A DNA stretch of 64,000 bases, from the NCBI RefSeq assembly GCF_024055715.1, contig NZ_JAMXMV010000001.1:1116001-1180000 (forward strand), read 5' to 3'. Source of the stretch: Actinoallomurus soli (GTDB lineage Bacteria > Actinomycetota > Actinomycetes > Streptosporangiales > Streptosporangiaceae). Position 1 is the first letter of the stretch. Every line of letters begins with the position of its first letter. Below, piece after piece: positions 62,894 through 64,000 of the stretch. The translations under genes were made by a program, and so were the position numbers. The notes under the pieces were generated by a model. It ran no database searches. It was not told where the DNA came from and saw nothing but the letters and a program-made list of their open reading frames with translations.

Positions 62894-63511
62894 GTGGCCG
62901 AGAGGTGGACGGCGAAAGGGGCCGCGACGCGGTCCCGCATCATCGATGCGGCGGCGGCGCTGATCTACGAGCGTGGACTCGCCTCGGTCGGGATCAACGA
63001 TGTCCGGGAGGCCACCTCCACCAGCCACGGGCAGGTCTTCCACTACTTCCCCGGCGGCCGCGCCGAGATCCTGCGGGCTGTGGTGGAGCGTCAGGCACGG
63101 CAGGCGCTGGACGACCAGCGCCCCGAGCTCGACGCGCTCGATTCCCGGGAGTCATGGCAGGCATGGCGCAGCCGACTGCTCGCGGTGCACTCGGCCCGTG
63201 GCGCCGCCGGCGGCTGCCCCCTGGGCTCGCTCGCCGCACAGATGGCGGAGAGCGACCCGGAGGCCGCACGACTGATCGACGCCGGGTTCGACGTCTGGGC
63301 CGCTCACTTCGAACGCGGACTCGAGGCCATGCGCGCGAACGGTGACCTGGAACCGGCCACTGACGTGCCCGCCCTCGCCCGCGCCATCCTCGCCCTCGTG
63401 CAGGGGGGATTCGTCCTCATGCAGGCGTCACGATCCATCGAGAGGCTGTCACAAGCCCTGGACGCCGTGCTGCTCCTCGTGCGTGAGAACGCGACCGACG
63501 ACCAGGGCTGA
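62894..63511 (+). CDS. TetR-family regulator
   Basis: 205 residues. HTH about 10-55: TRSRIIDAAAALIYERGLAS, INDVREATSTSHGQVFHYFP. The C-terminal domain has CPLGSLAAQMAESDPEAARL, typical of the TetR_C subgroup near LmrA/YxaF regulators. GTG 62894 has GTGAGG upstream; GTG 62882 is possible. Probably controls the divergent amidohydrolase and itself. Confidence 0.85.
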   Translation: MAERWTAKGAATRSRIIDAAAALIYERGLASVGINDVREATSTSHGQVFHYFPGGRAEILRAVVERQARQALDDQRPELDALDSRESWQAWRSRLLAVHSARGAAGGCPLGSLAAQMAESDPEAARLIDAGFDVWAAHFERGLEAMRANGDLEPATDVPALARAILALVQGGFVLMQASRSIERLSQALDAVLLLVRENATDDQG

Positions 63512-63556
63512 CCGCGGTCATCGACCGCACCGACCACCGGGAGGAGGGATCGCCGG

Positions 63557-64000
63557 ATGAGCCTGCTGCTCGGAGTCGACATCGGCACGTCCAGTTCCAA
63601 AGGAGTGCTGACCACTCCCGACGGCGAGGTGGTCGCGACGGCGGTGCGCGAGCACGCGGTGTCGCGGCCGCGCCCCGGCTGGGCCGAGCACGACGCCCGT
63701 ACGGTCTGGTGGGACGGGTTCGCCGCCGTCACCCGCAAGCTGCTCGCGCGGGCCGACGCCCCGGTCGCGGGCGTCGGCGTCAGCGGCATCGGACCGTGCG
63801 CGCTGCCCGCGACCGCCGCCGGCGAACCGCTGAGACCGGCGATCCTCTACGGCGTCGACGCGCGCGCGGTCGCCGAGATCGAGGAGCTGACCGCGCGCTA
63901 CGGCGCCGAGACCGTCATCGAACGCGGCGGCTCGCCGCTGACCACCCAGGCGGTCGGGCCCAAGCTCGCCTGGCTGCGCCGCCACGAGCCGGAAGCGTGG
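63557..64000 (+). CDS. FGGY-family carbohydrate kinase, 3' end outside window
   Basis: The first 148 residues of an FGGY kinase (xylulokinase-like): LLLGVDIGTSSSKGVLTTPD (phosphate-1 loop), PGWAEHDARTVWWDGF, VGVSGIGPCALPAT and ILYGVDARA with the catalytic-type Asp in YGVD. The remaining domain lies past the right edge. It phosphorylates a sugar or polyol with ATP. GGAGGG precedes the ATG, 45 bp after TetR. Confidence 0.9.
   Translation, partial: MSLLLGVDIGTSSSKGVLTTPDGEVVATAVREHAVSRPRPGWAEHDARTVWWDGFAAVTRKLLARADAPVAGVGVSGIGPCALPATAAGEPLRPAILYGVDARAVAEIEELTARYGAETVIERGGSPLTTQAVGPKLAWLRRHEPEAW

Overview
The window is very GC-rich, has ladders of ATGA/GTGA gene overlaps, frequent GTG starts and many exported carbohydrate enzymes. 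This fits a filamentous actinobacterium, perhaps Streptosporangiales or Streptomyces-like; the exact taxon cannot be read from the sequence. No rRNA, tRNA, CRISPR array, insertion sequence or prophage was seen. Both ends cut through genes: a patatin on the left and an FGGY kinase on the right.

Region A (1-9.4 kb, minus strand) is a compact biosynthetic locus. An NRPS-like adenylation-carrier-reductase enzyme is followed by an aldo/keto reductase, a small PAPS-type sulfotransferase, an HK97-fold shell protein resembling the Family 3 (natural product) encapsulins, and an MFS exporter. A flavin amine oxidase lies upstream and a patatin lipase downstream. The inferred route is activation and reduction of an acid to an aldehyde, reduction to an alcohol, and sulfation, possibly inside a protein shell, followed by export.

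Region B (9.4-18.4 kb) is mixed: an NCS1 permease, an Smr protein, an XRE regulator divergent from methionine aminopeptidase across a large palindrome, a formate/nitrite-type channel, a TetR regulator divergent from a carotenoid oxygenase across twin operators, a DUF5685 protein with an extreme Cys/Asp tail, and a PH-domain membrane protein.

Region C (18.4-44.3 kb) looks like a hypoxia/dormancy island. DosR(DevR)-type boxes, two of them exact matches to GGGACTTNNGNCCCT, precede a group 3b-like NAD(P)-linked [NiFe] hydrogenase operon, a V/A-type ATPase operon paired with a HAD protein, a universal stress protein paired with a GH65 enzyme, a CtpF-like P-type ATPase, and an Rv2004c-like phosphotransferase/kinase. 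Several relatives are DosR targets in mycobacteria. A chitinase, a beta-hydroxyacid dehydrogenase and a ferritin-like protein are interspersed. No DosR or DosS gene is present.

Region D (44.6-51 kb) is a six-gene translationally coupled operon: an Lrp-type regulator with two HTH halves, a NodB-fold deacetylase, an MHS-type transporter, an SDR, a ketopantoate-reductase-like enzyme and an M20 amidohydrolase. It ends in a strong terminator and probably serves catabolism of an amide-containing carbon source.

Region E (51-64 kb) holds carbohydrate and accessory functions: an esterase, a mannose-6-phosphate isomerase-like protein, a NodB deacetylase with a MarR regulator, GH15, an exported SGNH esterase with CBM2, GH27 alpha-galactosidase with a ricin-type domain, a Tat-exported 5'-nucleotidase, an amidohydrolase divergent from a TetR regulator, and the start of an FGGY sugar kinase.
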